From the NCBI RefSeq assembly GCF_021531695.1, contig NZ_JADYUI010000023.1, positions 1-47,081 of the forward strand: a DNA stretch of 47,081 nt, in the 5' to 3' direction. The notes under the pieces were generated by a model that made no database searches, had not been told where the DNA came from, and worked only from the letters and a program-made list of their open reading frames with translations. Source of the DNA: Roseburia hominis. GTDB lineage: Bacteria > Bacillota > Clostridia > Lachnospirales > Lachnospiraceae. Positions 8,374 through 17,200 of the stretch are shown here, one piece after another; the stretch's first letter is position 1; every line of letters starts with the position of its first letter. The position numbers and the translations under genes were made by a program.

Positions 8374-9030
8374 TTAAGAACCTGTTACAAAAGATAATAT
8401 CTCCTTCGGCGCATCTATAAAACAGGTAGCCCCATGTTCCTCTAAAAATGCTCTTTCCCGAAAACCCCAGGTCACACTGATTCCAAAAAGTCCTGCATTT
8501 TTTGCTGTCATCACATCCACTTCCGAATCTCCGACATAAACCGCATCTTCTTTTTTACTCGAAAGTTCTTTTAATGCTTCTATTACACTGTCCTTTGCAG
8601 GTTTTCGTTTGATACCGGCACGTTCTCCGATGGCAACTTTTATTTTCCCATTAAAATAGTGCTGATTTAATTCTTTTACCGCCGCATCACCTTTATTAGA
8701 AACAATTCCGATTTTAATCTCTCGTTTTTCCAATTCCTCCAGCAATTCCAGAATACCATCATAAGGTCTTGTTTTTACTGCACAGTTTTCTTTATAATGT
8801 GTCGTAAAATCAGAAAATATTTCTTCTGTTTTTTCCTCTGTTACTCCGTCTGGCAATGCGCGCTCCACTAATTTATGTAAACCATTTCCCACAAAACTTC
8901 GAACCTCATCTATCGTATGCAGGGGATATCCATATTTTTGCATTGCCCAGTTAATACTGTCTGTCAAATCTTCTAATGTATTTAATAAAGTTCCATCCAA
9001 ATCAAAAATTACTGTATGATATTGTTTCAT
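8374..9030 (-). CDS. HAD phosphatase, phosphoglycolate phosphatase-like
   Basis: A 218-residue HAD-superfamily hydrolase. Motif I is FDLDGTLLNT (nucleophile Asp at residue 10), motif II is IVSNKG, and the motif III/IV region is KRKPAKDS...VYVGDSEVDVMTAKNAG. The helical cap fits the Gph/PpaX group, which dephosphorylates 2-phosphoglycolate or pyrophosphate; the substrate cannot be chosen from sequence. I start it at the ATG at 9030, which has AAGGAGAG seven bases upstream, and reject a longer frame extending through the palindromic repeat. It is cargo of the cotJC element, lying between lrgB and the recombinase. Confidence 0.85.
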   Translation of the reverse strand: MKQYHTVIFDLDGTLLNTLEDLTDSINWAMQKYGYPLHTIDEVRSFVGNGLHKLVERALPDGVTEEKTEEIFSDFTTHYKENCAVKTRPYDGILELLEELEKREIKIGIVSNKGDAAVKELNQHYFNGKIKVAIGERAGIKRKPAKDSVIEALKELSSKKEDAVYVGDSEVDVMTAKNAGLFGISVTWGFRERAFLEEHGATCFIDAPKEILSFVTGS

Positions 9031-9044
9031 CTTATCTCTCCTTA

Positions 9045-9151
9045 AACCCGAATTATTCACAGCCACCACACAGACAAGCCACAGACCAGCTACGCCAGCG
9101 TATCTGTCGCTGCTTCGCAGCTTTTGTCTGAGGCTGTGAATAATTCGGGTT
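9045..9151. repeat. 107-bp palindromic repeat with 20-bp terminal inverted arms
   Basis: AACCCGAATTATTCACAGCC at 9045-9064 is the exact reverse complement of 9132-9151. Nested inside are a CAGACAA/TTGTCTG pair and a GCTGC-TTC-GCAGC hairpin, giving a branched cruciform. The right arm contains the first base of the lrgB stop codon, and the left arm ends close to the HAD ribosome site. It looks like a MITE- or REP-like unit and could also attenuate lrgB-to-HAD readthrough. Confidence 0.75.
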
Positions 9152-9845
9152 AAATATAAATATTTGCAAAAACAGAAGCGGTTACTACCGTCATAAGTCC
9201 GGCAACTGCTATGGAAAGTCCGCTCATGGCACCCTCTACTTCTCCTATTTCCAAAGCACGCGCTGTTCCAATGGCATGGGCAGAAGTTCCAAGTGCAACC
9301 CCTTTTGCAACAGGATCTGTGATACAAAAAATCCGAAATACTGTCTCTCCTATGATATTTCCGAACACTCCGGTAATGATAATGACTGCCACCGTAATGG
9401 TCACAATCCCGCCAAGTTCCTCAGAAACCCCCATTCCGATTGCTGTTGTAATGGATTTCGGCAACAGGGTAATATATTCTTCCTTCGACAAATGAAACAG
9501 AATGCAAAGTGCCAGGATACTTACCATACTCGTAAGCACTCCTGCAAAAATACCGCCGAGAATTGCTTTATAGTTCTTCTTTAACATCTCAAGCTGCTGA
9601 TAAAGCGGAATTGCAAGACAGACGGTTGCCGGTGTCAGAAGATAACTGATATATTTTGCTCCTTCATTATATGTCTCATAATCTACCCCGGTCGCAACCA
9701 AAAAAAGCATCACGATTATAATTGCAATTAAAAGCGGATTAAAAATCGCCAGTTTATATTTTCGTTTTAATAATAAACCGATTTCGTATCCGAAAAGACT
9801 TATAAATACACCAAAAAATACAGAATTTTCAAGTAATTCCTTCAT
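9150..9845 (-). CDS. lrgB: LrgB-family membrane protein
   Basis: A 231-residue membrane protein with about seven hydrophobic helices. Family marks are FFGVFISLFGYEIGLLLKRK, FNPLLIAIIIVMLF, LLTPATVCLAIPLYQQ, LPKSITTAIGMGVSEELGG and the C-terminal ALGTSAHAIGTARALEIGEVEGAMSG. With LrgA it forms the LrgAB/CidAB-type pair, linked in other Firmicutes to pyruvate transport and autolysis control. I start it at MKELLENSVFF (9845), preceded by AGAAGGA and following the lrgA stop with one base between. A longer start inside lrgA is unlikely. The gene is cargo of the cotJC element. Confidence 0.9.
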   Translation of the reverse strand: MKELLENSVFFGVFISLFGYEIGLLLKRKYKLAIFNPLLIAIIIVMLFLVATGVDYETYNEGAKYISYLLTPATVCLAIPLYQQLEMLKKNYKAILGGIFAGVLTSMVSILALCILFHLSKEEYITLLPKSITTAIGMGVSEELGGIVTITVAVIIITGVFGNIIGETVFRIFCITDPVAKGVALGTSAHAIGTARALEIGEVEGAMSGLSIAVAGLMTVVTASVFANIYI

Positions 9846-9846
9846 G

Positions 9847-10215
9847 CTAATCCTTCTTTCTACTTTTTGTCTTACCAAAACGACCAATCCACTGCGTGAC
9901 AAGTCCGCTCACTGCCATAACGATAATTGTCGTCAGTAATGTGATCACAACGACCGGAAGCCAGATTTCCTTTAAGGAATCCCACGAAACCAGAAGACCA
10001 ACTGCTGCCGGAATAAACATCATCGGCATGATTTCAATCAAAAAATCCCCGGTTTCTTTTACCTGATCTAATTTCACGACACCTGATTTTAAAGCAAGAA
10101 GCATCAAAACCAGCCCGTAAATACTTGCCGGAATCGGAAGTGGTATCACATAACGCAAAATTTCTCCCAAAAAAGTAATTGCAAGAATCACACCGAATTG
10201 TTTCATAAATCTCAT
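9847..10215 (-). CDS. lrgA: LrgA/CidA-family holin-like protein
   Basis: A 122-residue protein with four hydrophobic helices. The family pattern is PIPASIYGLVLMLLAL followed by GDFLIEIMPMMFIPAAVGLL, and it ends in a basic tail (GKTKSRKKD). It pairs with LrgB downstream. It is the first gene inside the cotJC element and is served by a sigma-A promoter just within the element end, so it can be transcribed in vegetative cells without cotJ expression. Confidence 0.9.
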   Translation of the reverse strand: MRFMKQFGVILAITFLGEILRYVIPLPIPASIYGLVLMLLALKSGVVKLDQVKETGDFLIEIMPMMFIPAAVGLLVSWDSLKEIWLPVVVITLLTTIIVMAVSGLVTQWIGRFGKTKSRKKD

Positions 10216-10267
10216 ACAAACATCTCTTCTCTCTGTTCTCTAATAAGGTTATTTCCCAATAGCATAT

Positions 10268-10296
10268 ATTTTATAACCGCTTGTCCATTTCGTCAA
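10268..10296 (-). promoter_or_regulatory. Promoter for lrgAB inside the element
   Basis: On the minus strand TTGACG (10291-10296) and TAAAAT (10268-10273) are 17 bases apart. It lies 28 bases inside the element end, so lrgAB would stay under its own control both in the chromosome and in the excised circle. Confidence 0.55.
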
Positions 10297-10321
10297 TATG
10301 AAATCACACCCAAAACGTAAT

Positions 10322-10328
10322 TACCTAT
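10322..10328 (-). other. Element junction inside the 5' half of cotJC (att site)
   Basis: The minus strand reads ATAGGTA. TAGG (10327-10324) ends the conserved part of cotJC; after it the frame runs into unrelated residues and a stop. The seven-base match ATAGGTA with the other junction is longer, but joining by that alignment would shift the reading frame. The TAGG alignment keeps it. Confidence 0.7.
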
Positions 10329-10508
10329 ATCTGTCAGCAGACCGGATACGTCACGATACGGCATGGTGTATCGTTGAGACAGGTATCGCATGGAGGCACC
10401 CATTTCGCCGTCCGGACCTCCATACTGCGACATAATAACCTGTGCAATCTTCGGGTTTGGCTGACTGATTTTAACCGGATACTGCAAACGTTTCTCATAA
10501 TTCCACAT
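10324..10508 (-). CDS. cotJC: cotJC 5' half (spore coat manganese catalase, N-terminal part)
   Basis: This encodes the first 61-62 residues of CotJC, from MWNYEKRLQYPVKI through QYGGPDGEMGASMRYLSQRYTMP to GLLTDIG, which matches the start of Bacillus CotJC closely. Beyond the junction the frame adds only NYVLGVISY before a stop in element DNA, so the uninterrupted ORF (10293-10508) would give a useless stub. The ATG shares its A with the cotJB TGA stop, and GGAAGGAGG lies in the end of cotJB. CotJC is a coat protein of the manganese-catalase family made in the mother cell. Confidence 0.93.
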
Positions 10509-10783
10509 CAGCACATTCCTCCTTCCCATGGTGCCGGCATAAGTGCCCAGGTGAACACATCATCCGGATTGGCAAAATCCACCATCAAAGGTCCGTAAAG
10601 TTTTTCATATTCCTTCATTGCTTTTAAACGAAGCTCCTTATAATGATTAAAATAATCAATCGCATCCTTATCCTTTGGGTGCGTATCAAGATAGAGTGTA
10701 ATATCATTTACCGCAAAACTCACTTTATCAATAAAATCCAAAAGCTGCTTCCTTTTTGCCATCGTTGCATTTTGATTCATCAT
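10508..10783 (-). CDS. cotJB: Spore coat protein CotJB
   Basis: A 91-residue protein with the CotJB pattern: a short helix (LLDFIDKVSFAVNDITLYLDTHP), DAIDYFNHYKELR and the Pro/Trp-rich end FTWALMPAPWEGGMC. It is the middle gene of cotJABC, overlapping cotJA at its start and cotJC at its stop. It belongs to an inner-coat complex synthesised in the mother cell. Confidence 0.93.
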   Translation of the reverse strand: MMNQNATMAKRKQLLDFIDKVSFAVNDITLYLDTHPKDKDAIDYFNHYKELRLKAMKEYEKLYGPLMVDFANPDDVFTWALMPAPWEGGMC

Positions 10784-10935
10784 CTTCCTATTCTCCTTCC
10801 CAAAAACGGTTTATTCAGTTCCGGAAAAATAGTTCCTACCATCAACGCCTTCTCCGGCTCGTAGACCTTATGAAAATTCTGCCAGGGCACATAGGCCATT
10901 GCAACGACCTGGTCTTTACAAGTTTCCTGTTCCAT
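10780..10935 (-). CDS. cotJA: Spore coat associated protein CotJA
   Basis: A short reading frame of 51 codons. It contains AMAYVPWQNFHKVYEPEKAL and MVGTIFPELNKPFLG, the hallmark YVPWQ...Y....L..GTIFPEL.KPF pattern of CotJA. The start ATG at 10935 has a GAGAGGGA ribosome site, and its TGA overlaps the cotJB start. First gene of the cotJ operon. Confidence 0.92.
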   Translation of the reverse strand: MEQETCKDQVVAMAYVPWQNFHKVYEPEKALMVGTIFPELNKPFLGRRIGR

Positions 10936-10964
10936 AAAAAATTCCCTCTCTTTTCATTCTCTAT

Positions 10965-10992
10965 ATTTTATGAAAAAAGAAGGAATTGTGTG
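10965..10992 (-). promoter_or_regulatory. Candidate sigma-E promoter of cotJ
   Basis: The minus strand has CATAAAAT at 10972-10965, close to the sigma-E -10 consensus CATACAMT. About 13 bases upstream is CACACAA, a weak -35. The intergenic gap before cotJA is only 60 bases, so the promoter must be here or read through from upstream. The Bacillus cotJ operon is sigma-E dependent. Confidence 0.4.
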
Positions 10993-10995
10993 AAC

Positions 10996-12150
10996 TTATT
11001 CGATTTTACTTAATTTATCGATAGATTGCAATATTTCCATAATTTCCGTACGGTTATCCGGATTTTCTTCTGCTAAGAGCCGCTCTGTCTTTTTCCTTTT
11101 TTCCTTCAGACTTCTTGTCTCTTCCTCAATCGTGTTTCTAAGATTCTGCCTACGTTCCACCAGTTCATGCTTTACTTCTACCATTTCCCGCTTATCCACA
11201 AGTGCCTGCGCCTGGTCCAACCAGACACGCACATCATAAAGACGATACTGCCGCAACGCTTTTATTAATTTTGCATTGTAAAAATCCCGTTCCTCATTCA
11301 TCCTAAGGAACTTCTCCTGCTCTTTTGATGCCTCTTTGTATTCTTCCCATACTTTATTTAATTCATAGGAATTGTTTACATGGTATTTTTCACAGGCATA
11401 ATCCACGGCATTCTTTGCATTGACATATTTAATCTTCATCTTATTAAGCAGCACGATGGTGTGATTCCGGTTTAACTCAGAACGTTTTAACTCTTCTTCA
11501 TCATCCTTTCCCCGCTTATAGACAAAAAATCCTCCCACTGCTGCCGCAAAAATAACAAGCATCCAGATAAGCTGCGTATTCACTTCAAAAATACTCTGTA
11601 ATACCAAAAGAATTGCAAAAATAACCACAAACGCAGAAAATATACCAATGGATAATTTACGCAAGGATTCCTGTTCTTCCCTGATTCCTTCCGAATTATA
11701 CATCCATTTCGTCTTTTCTGTCTCAAGGTAACGCATATCTCGTTCCACCGCTGCCTGATAATCCTCACTCGCCTGCAGCCTTTTGATGGCATCCGGGATA
11801 TCTGCCTCATTCTGTTCCATCTGCAAATACTGCACATCCGTAAGCTTCTTTTCCGTCTTTAATAATTCTGCTCTGCTATTTCCAAGAGACACGACATTTT
11901 CTGCCGCCTCTTTTATATCCGCTGCCTCTTCCTCCGACAAATCTTCCAAAAGCTGAATATCATTTAAGTATGCCGTAACTACTTTATACTCAGACTTTTT
12001 GTCTTCTAAGTCCTTTGCTGTCTCAATCATCTGCTCACAGTTATCTACAATCACATCTTCCGGTCGTTTTGGCATTTCCGGTTCTTCCGGTATTAACACA
12101 TCTTCTTCTAAATATTCTTCCTGTTTCTTCTTTCGCTTAAACCACTTCAT
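10996..12150 (-). CDS. Membrane coiled-coil protein, last gene of the four-gene operon
   Basis: A 384-residue protein of unknown function. It starts with a very basic patch (MKWFKRKKKQ), followed by an acidic stretch and long charged helices typical of coiled coils. Two adjacent hydrophobic segments at about residues 170-190 and 193-210 form a membrane hairpin, and long coiled coil runs to the C-terminus. Both soluble arms should lie on the same side of the membrane. It starts 14 bases after the previous gene and so belongs to the operon with the 1,183-aa and Hsp70-like proteins. I know no biochemical role; a membrane anchor for the operon products is an inference. Confidence 0.7.
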   Translation of the reverse strand: MKWFKRKKKQEEYLEEDVLIPEEPEMPKRPEDVIVDNCEQMIETAKDLEDKKSEYKVVTAYLNDIQLLEDLSEEEAADIKEAAENVVSLGNSRAELLKTEKKLTDVQYLQMEQNEADIPDAIKRLQASEDYQAAVERDMRYLETEKTKWMYNSEGIREEQESLRKLSIGIFSAFVVIFAILLVLQSIFEVNTQLIWMLVIFAAAVGGFFVYKRGKDDEEELKRSELNRNHTIVLLNKMKIKYVNAKNAVDYACEKYHVNNSYELNKVWEEYKEASKEQEKFLRMNEERDFYNAKLIKALRQYRLYDVRVWLDQAQALVDKREMVEVKHELVERRQNLRNTIEEETRSLKEKRKKTERLLAEENPDNRTEIMEILQSIDKLSKIE

Positions 12151-12163
12151 TTAAAATCCACCC

Positions 12164-12892
12164 TTACATTCTGCTATATTTTTCATATTCCTTTTTCCAC
12201 TCTTCTACTCTCTGAATTACTATATCATAAGAAAGTGGGTTGTTTCCATCTGTTTTTTCTTTTCTTTCTTCCGAAAAATCGATTTCCTTCTTCCTGGCTG
12301 CCTCTGATAACTGATATGCCTTTCCTGTCACCGGACTTTGGTTATAGCAAAACGCTTTATCATAACAGGAAGAGGCCTCCTCGAAGCAAAAAAGCCTTGC
12401 ATACGCGGTTCCCATATTGTGCCATATTTTTCCAAGCAGTTCTCCATTTGTTTCTTCATTTGCCTCATAATGTAAAAGATGACGGTATTCTTCAATACTG
12501 CTTATGTACTTTCCATGCAAAAGCAGGCTGTCTGCCTTTATAATCTTACATTCGAACGGACTTTTTTTCTCATATTCCCGCAACTGCCTTTTTAGTTCTT
12601 TCCTCTCTTCTCCGACACAATAACCACTATTTTCCAATATCAGGTCAGCAAAGTCAGAAACACTTCTTTTGTCCGCAAGACAAGCATTAAGCTTTTCTGC
12701 AAGTTCATCCTTTCCTAATTCCTGTTTTACCCAGGAAACAAATTCCGCTTTTTGAATATCCGTTCCAATCAGATAAATATATTTTTTCATGCAGTAAATC
12801 AATTCTTCCAAAGAATAAATATTTACGGAAACGTTTTCTAAGAAAAAAGGCATCGCCGCAAGATTATTATTACATAAAATTAACTCTCCCAT
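12164..12892 (-). CDS. Helical repeat protein of the Hsp70-like operon
   Basis: A 242-residue soluble protein, unrecognised by name. After a region with ICMKKYIYLIGTD-like helices, the C-terminal half (about residues 120-200) reads as TPR-like helical pairs: ADSLLLHGKYISSIEEYRHLL, then GKIWHNMGTAYARLFCFEEA and SSCYDKAFCYNQ. These have the small-large alternation (W/N..G.AYA...F..A) of TPR motifs. The gene lies 12 bases after the Hsp70-like gene. Such co-location suggests a cofactor or scaffold for that protein. Confidence 0.7.
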   Translation of the reverse strand: MGELILCNNNLAAMPFFLENVSVNIYSLEELIYCMKKYIYLIGTDIQKAEFVSWVKQELGKDELAEKLNACLADKRSVSDFADLILENSGYCVGEERKELKRQLREYEKKSPFECKIIKADSLLLHGKYISSIEEYRHLLHYEANEETNGELLGKIWHNMGTAYARLFCFEEASSCYDKAFCYNQSPVTGKAYQLSEAARKKEIDFSEERKEKTDGNNPLSYDIVIQRVEEWKKEYEKYSRM

Positions 12893-12904
12893 ATCAACGC
12901 TCCT

Positions 12905-14134
12905 TTACATTCTTAACCTGTATTTCCAGACCTGATCCGAGCTTTTATACAATTCTCCAAAGCCTAAATCTTTGATTTGTACTTCTACTTCTTCCTCGGA
13001 TAACGGTTTTAACAAAATCCTGAGTCTTGTCGTTTTGTTTTCCCGTTTTGGCAGATTTGTAAGCTCTAACGATTCTATCTTCGCCTCCCTGCTTTTTGGG
13101 TATTGAAGCCAGAAATCAATCCGCGGAGCATCATCTAAAATCACTTCACATTCTGCTGTCTCTTCATAACAGCTGTCTCCGGCTGAAAGTAAAGAATAAA
13201 ACGCTACCTTCTCTCCATCCCGCACTTTTAAGCTGACATTAAATTGTAACTTATTATCCCCGATATAAACAAATTCCCATGGGATGATACCCGCTTTCAC
13301 ACAAGCAGCATAACATACCCCTTTGGAATAAAGATTCTTCCCAAGGAAAGCCCTTCTGCCCCTGCAGAGCATCTGAATGGACTGCTTCATCCAGTCTCCC
13401 TCGAATCCGGCTCCTACCAGAAAAATGCTTGATACGATTTTTCCCATAAAAGCTTTTTTTATGATAGAAGTAAACTCAAGATCCCGGTCTCCATTCAGCT
13501 TACCATAATCTTCTTCGATAAGATCAATCATCTGCGGTGTCGTATTTTCATTGCGGTGAAGATAATACTCTTTTAAACTTTCTTCTTCATAGGAAAACAG
13601 TGCCACATCATGCCCCCAAAGCTCTTTATCCTGATTTAGGGCATAATAATAAAAACTTTCTTTATAATCAATCATGAAGAACTGTTCCTTTTCGATTCCG
13701 ATTTTCTTCATGACTTCCCGTAACATTTCCGTTGTTTTTGCATTTAAATCAGAAACGGTAATTCCAAGTGATGCAATTTTCATTTCACCGGTCAAACGTC
13801 TGGGAAGCATTAAAATCTTTCGAAAGAACACGGCAAGTAAATCTTTCGTATCATAAAATTTTTCCTCTATTTCGATTTTTTCTGTCTCATACGCCCTGCG
13901 ATACAGGTCATCAATGCAGGCTCCTCCTTCTGCCTTCGCCATGTTCTTCGCATCCTGACCAAAATACCACTGCCCGATTCCCTTCTTTTTGTAGAGAGAC
14001 AGCGGAATCTGATAAATCTCACTTCCGGCAATCGTGCTGACCGTCTCCGGCTCTGTCATAGTTTCGGTGAAGTAGCTGAGTAATGCATACTTGTCATTTA
14101 AATCTACTCCGATATATAAATTTTTTTCAGCCAT
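12905..14134 (-). CDS. Hsp70/actin-fold ATPase-like protein
   Basis: A 409-residue protein whose landmarks follow the DnaK ATPase fold in order: a phosphate-1-like start IGVDLNDKYALLSYF, then QIPLSLYKKKGIGQWYFGQDA (compare the DnaK P-S-V...G..A region), a central FMIDYKESFYYYALNQ, an adenosine-like SIFLVGAGFEGDWM, and KNLYSKGVCYAACVKAG (compare AVGAA). Several acidic and Gly residues of true Hsp70s are altered, so it may be a degenerate or non-canonical ATPase. The C-terminal 120 residues are beta-rich, as in a substrate domain. I start at the ATG at 14134 with AAAGGGTG upstream instead of the GTG two codons earlier. From memory it resembles a Lachnospiraceae DUF family; I could not check. 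Confidence 0.65.
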   Translation of the reverse strand: MAEKNLYIGVDLNDKYALLSYFTETMTEPETVSTIAGSEIYQIPLSLYKKKGIGQWYFGQDAKNMAKAEGGACIDDLYRRAYETEKIEIEEKFYDTKDLLAVFFRKILMLPRRLTGEMKIASLGITVSDLNAKTTEMLREVMKKIGIEKEQFFMIDYKESFYYYALNQDKELWGHDVALFSYEEESLKEYYLHRNENTTPQMIDLIEEDYGKLNGDRDLEFTSIIKKAFMGKIVSSIFLVGAGFEGDWMKQSIQMLCRGRRAFLGKNLYSKGVCYAACVKAGIIPWEFVYIGDNKLQFNVSLKVRDGEKVAFYSLLSAGDSCYEETAECEVILDDAPRIDFWLQYPKSREAKIESLELTNLPKRENKTTRLRILLKPLSEEEVEVQIKDLGFGELYKSSDQVWKYRLRM

Positions 14135-14166
14135 CTTCACACACCCTTTCTATTATAAGTAAAACG

Positions 14167-14206
14167 GACATTTGCAATCCGCTTCGCTACTTGCTTATGA
14201 ACGGTT
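14167..14206 (+). repeat. 40-bp repeat copy 1, overlapping the stop of the 1,183-aa gene
   Basis: This block matches 17759-17798 at 34 of 40 positions in the same orientation, with the shared core GCAATCCGCTTCG. Copy 1 contains the last codons and the TAG of the giant gene. Confidence 0.75.
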
Positions 14207-17200
14207 CAAACTTCTCGTTGACAAAATGATCCATTGCTTCATAAAAAGCTTCTTTTTTCTCCAATTCTTCGTAATCCTCTAACGTCAACGTCATAAACAT
14301 ATCATTTAAAAGATCGTAGCGGTTTTCATTTTCCTCTCCGTATATATCCGTTCTTGTTATTTTACCACTTTCCGTAATACATTTTCCATTCTTTCCGTTT
14401 CCCTCAATGTAATAGGAAAGAGATTCCCCGAAAAACAAAACAAACTGTCTCACATAAATTCCGTCATACACCTGTTCCATTTCTTCTTTATGAAAATCTT
14501 CTTCCGTTTCTCCTAAAGAATAATGTAAAATAACCTGTCCTTTTTCTTTCGTCTTATAAGTAACAAAAACCTTATCATACAGAAAATATTTGCTTTGCAG
14601 ATGCTTTCCGAATTGTTTATAAAAATCAAAATACATTTCTCTTCCGGTGTATTCCAAAAGCAGCGCATCAATCTGTTCTTCCTTTTCTTCCTGCAATTCT
14701 TTATGATTTGCATAAAATTTAAGCAGCGCCAGCTTTCCGGCATCACTTAATGGCTCATCCTTTAAATATTTTTCCTCTAATTCCGGAAACAGCTTTTCAC
14801 CAACCACGGCATCTTCCACAAAATAGCACTGGGAAAAATAATTTAAATATGCCGCAAGAATTTCTTGATCTGTTCCATGCATCTTATAACTGGTATAAAC
14901 CTCATCTGCCTGCTCAATAAATTCCGTCGTATACAGCATCTGAACCAAAATGCTTTCCTCTAACTCCACGGTATTGATTTCATATTCCTTCGCCTTTTCC
15001 CATAAAAGATACATTTCTTTCGTCGGTCCTTTATAGTATAGACATAAATAATGTAACAGGGATCTGTCATATTTTCCTTCCATAAACATTTTCATGGAAA
15101 TTCCAATTAAGAAATCATCTTCTTCATCTTCTGACCTTTTTATCTGTTCTGTGCAAAGCAAAAAAAGACTGTCTGGATCTATCTGTTCTACCCCGTAGCT
15201 TTGTGCAAAAAGATACGCTTTTTCATACATTTTCTTTGTAATAAAAAGCTCAAATACATATGCCCTTGTCTCTTTTGACAAATAGGTAAAATCCACCTCT
15301 TTCAGGTAATGCAAAAGTTGCTCTTCCATATCGTGAATTACATAATATTCCAAAATTCTTGGCAGAAGCTTGGCTTTATACTTCTGACTGACCTGTTCGG
15401 AATTTAAGATTCCTTCAAAAAGGGCACTTTCTGTCTCACCAAAAGAATAGAAGTTCTCTTTTCCTGCCACAAACCCAAGTGCATAGGCTGGCTGTCCCGG
15501 TGCATACTGAATACATTTTCTAAGATAATGTCCTACCCGCATCAGCTTTTCGATCTGACAGGAAAGCGTTGTGTAACGTCTTCCCTGCCTGTCTTCTAAC
15601 ACAATCGCATACTCATTGGAATATAATGGAAAATACGCACTCTTGTCATGAAAATTCACACGGACTTTTCTCTCTAACTGCGGCTCTACAATCAGTGCTG
15701 CTACAATATCCGAAGAAAAGCAGCTAATCTTATGGGTAAACAGAATCTTTGCAAGAGATACCGCAAGTTCTTTCGTAAAAATTCCGTCTTTTAACACCTC
15801 TTCATAAATGACAGAAAGATTATCATCCATTCTGCCAAGTTTCATCTGCTCTAACGCAAACTGTTCCATCATTTTCCGGTAATTCTCGTATAACCCTTTG
15901 TTTTCTTCCTTCGCCGCAATCATATTTACGAACAATACCGCCTTCTGGCTGTCCGGAATTCTGCTGTCATACTGAAAATACATCTGTACCGTTCTTGGCA
16001 GATTAACAATACTTCTCTGATCCAGAGACATCATATAGGCTTCATTTAAATTCGTAATCCGAAGTTCCTCACGCACCGCTCTTGCATACCATTCCAGATA
16101 GCACGGTGCAAAACACTGTCCCTTAATAAGATACGAGCAAATCACAGAAAGCATCTCTACACTGTCATCATAACGATAAGCTTCCCTGAGCAATTCAAAA
16201 ACACGTTTATCGAAAACACGCTTCGTGGATGCCAGTTCCATAATCTGCATTGCAATATTTTTGTTGAAAGCATGTTCTTTTGCCGCCCAGTGAAGCACTT
16301 TTAACTCCACATCACCAAGAGTCGTAAGAAGATATGGATTCTTTTGATATAAATAATATGCCTCTAAGTAAAGTAACGGACTGTAACAGCCATTCTCAAT
16401 CTTTTGTTTTATGCTCTTTAGCTTTAAGACATCATTTTCAAGATACTCCGGTTTTAAGAATAAAAGTACCCAATACAGCACAAAATCATCCGGATACTCC
16501 TCGTAAATTTTTTCAATATTCTCCGTCTGCTTTTTCACATAGGATGGTTCTCTCTCCAACAAAGTCATAAGATATAAATAGTAGCCGAATGCCGGAGTTG
16601 CCCCCTCACGTTTTCTTTTATATTCTTCTAACAGCCAGACCGCATCCTGACGCTGTTTGTTCATAAAAAGCACCTGCGCAAGAAATAGCGGATACCAGGA
16701 GTTATCCGGCTGCAATTCCTGCATTTTCTTTAAAAGCTTTTCCGATTCCCTCGCCCATTCTCCTGTGACGATACGCTTTAACCGGTACGCAAGATATAAT
16801 TGTATCAATTGCATCTGATATTCATGCAATTTGTGAAGCTTACTTTCTCCTTTTTCTTTTTTCTCTCTCGAGACACAAAACAGAATCTCTTCGCTCTGAT
16901 GTACATTCGTAAAACTTAATCTTGCATAATTTTTCCCCGCATGCAGCTTTGTCTCATCAATAAAATAAGAAAATGGACATACACTTCCAAAAAAATCCTC
17001 ACTCGTGATTCTGTTTTTTTCCGGAACTAAAAATGCTTCATCACTTTTTACTTCAATTTCCAGATAACCCCAGTCATCCTTTTTAATGGATACACTATCC
17101 TTCCAGCTTTCTTTCAGTTCAAAATATTCCCGGTACTTTTTTTCCACCGAAAAAAGAACGGTATTTTTCTTTCCCGTTCCCACTAAGAATTCTTCCACAT

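Larger units (their letters stand above)
7112..10323 (-). mobile_element. 3,212-bp skin-like intervening element splitting cotJC
   Basis: This DNA lies between the two halves of cotJC. Reading along cotJC, it carries lrgA, lrgB, an HAD phosphatase and a serine recombinase, all in the same orientation as the host gene. Both ends carry TAGG in the cotJC direction (10327-10324 and 7115-7112). Recombination there restores GAT-ATA-GGA-ACA-GAA, that is D-I-G-T-E, exactly the family motif. No phage structural genes are present. The layout matches sporulation intervening elements such as B. subtilis skin in sigK, where a recombinase of this family excises the DNA in the mother cell. Excision itself is inferred, not seen. 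Confidence 0.88.

Noticed and set aside
9031-9327. N-terminal extension of the HAD phosphatase frame by 99 residues
   Set aside because: It runs through the palindromic repeat and the lrgB coding end, is Cys/Arg-rich, and a good ribosome site precedes the ATG at 9030.
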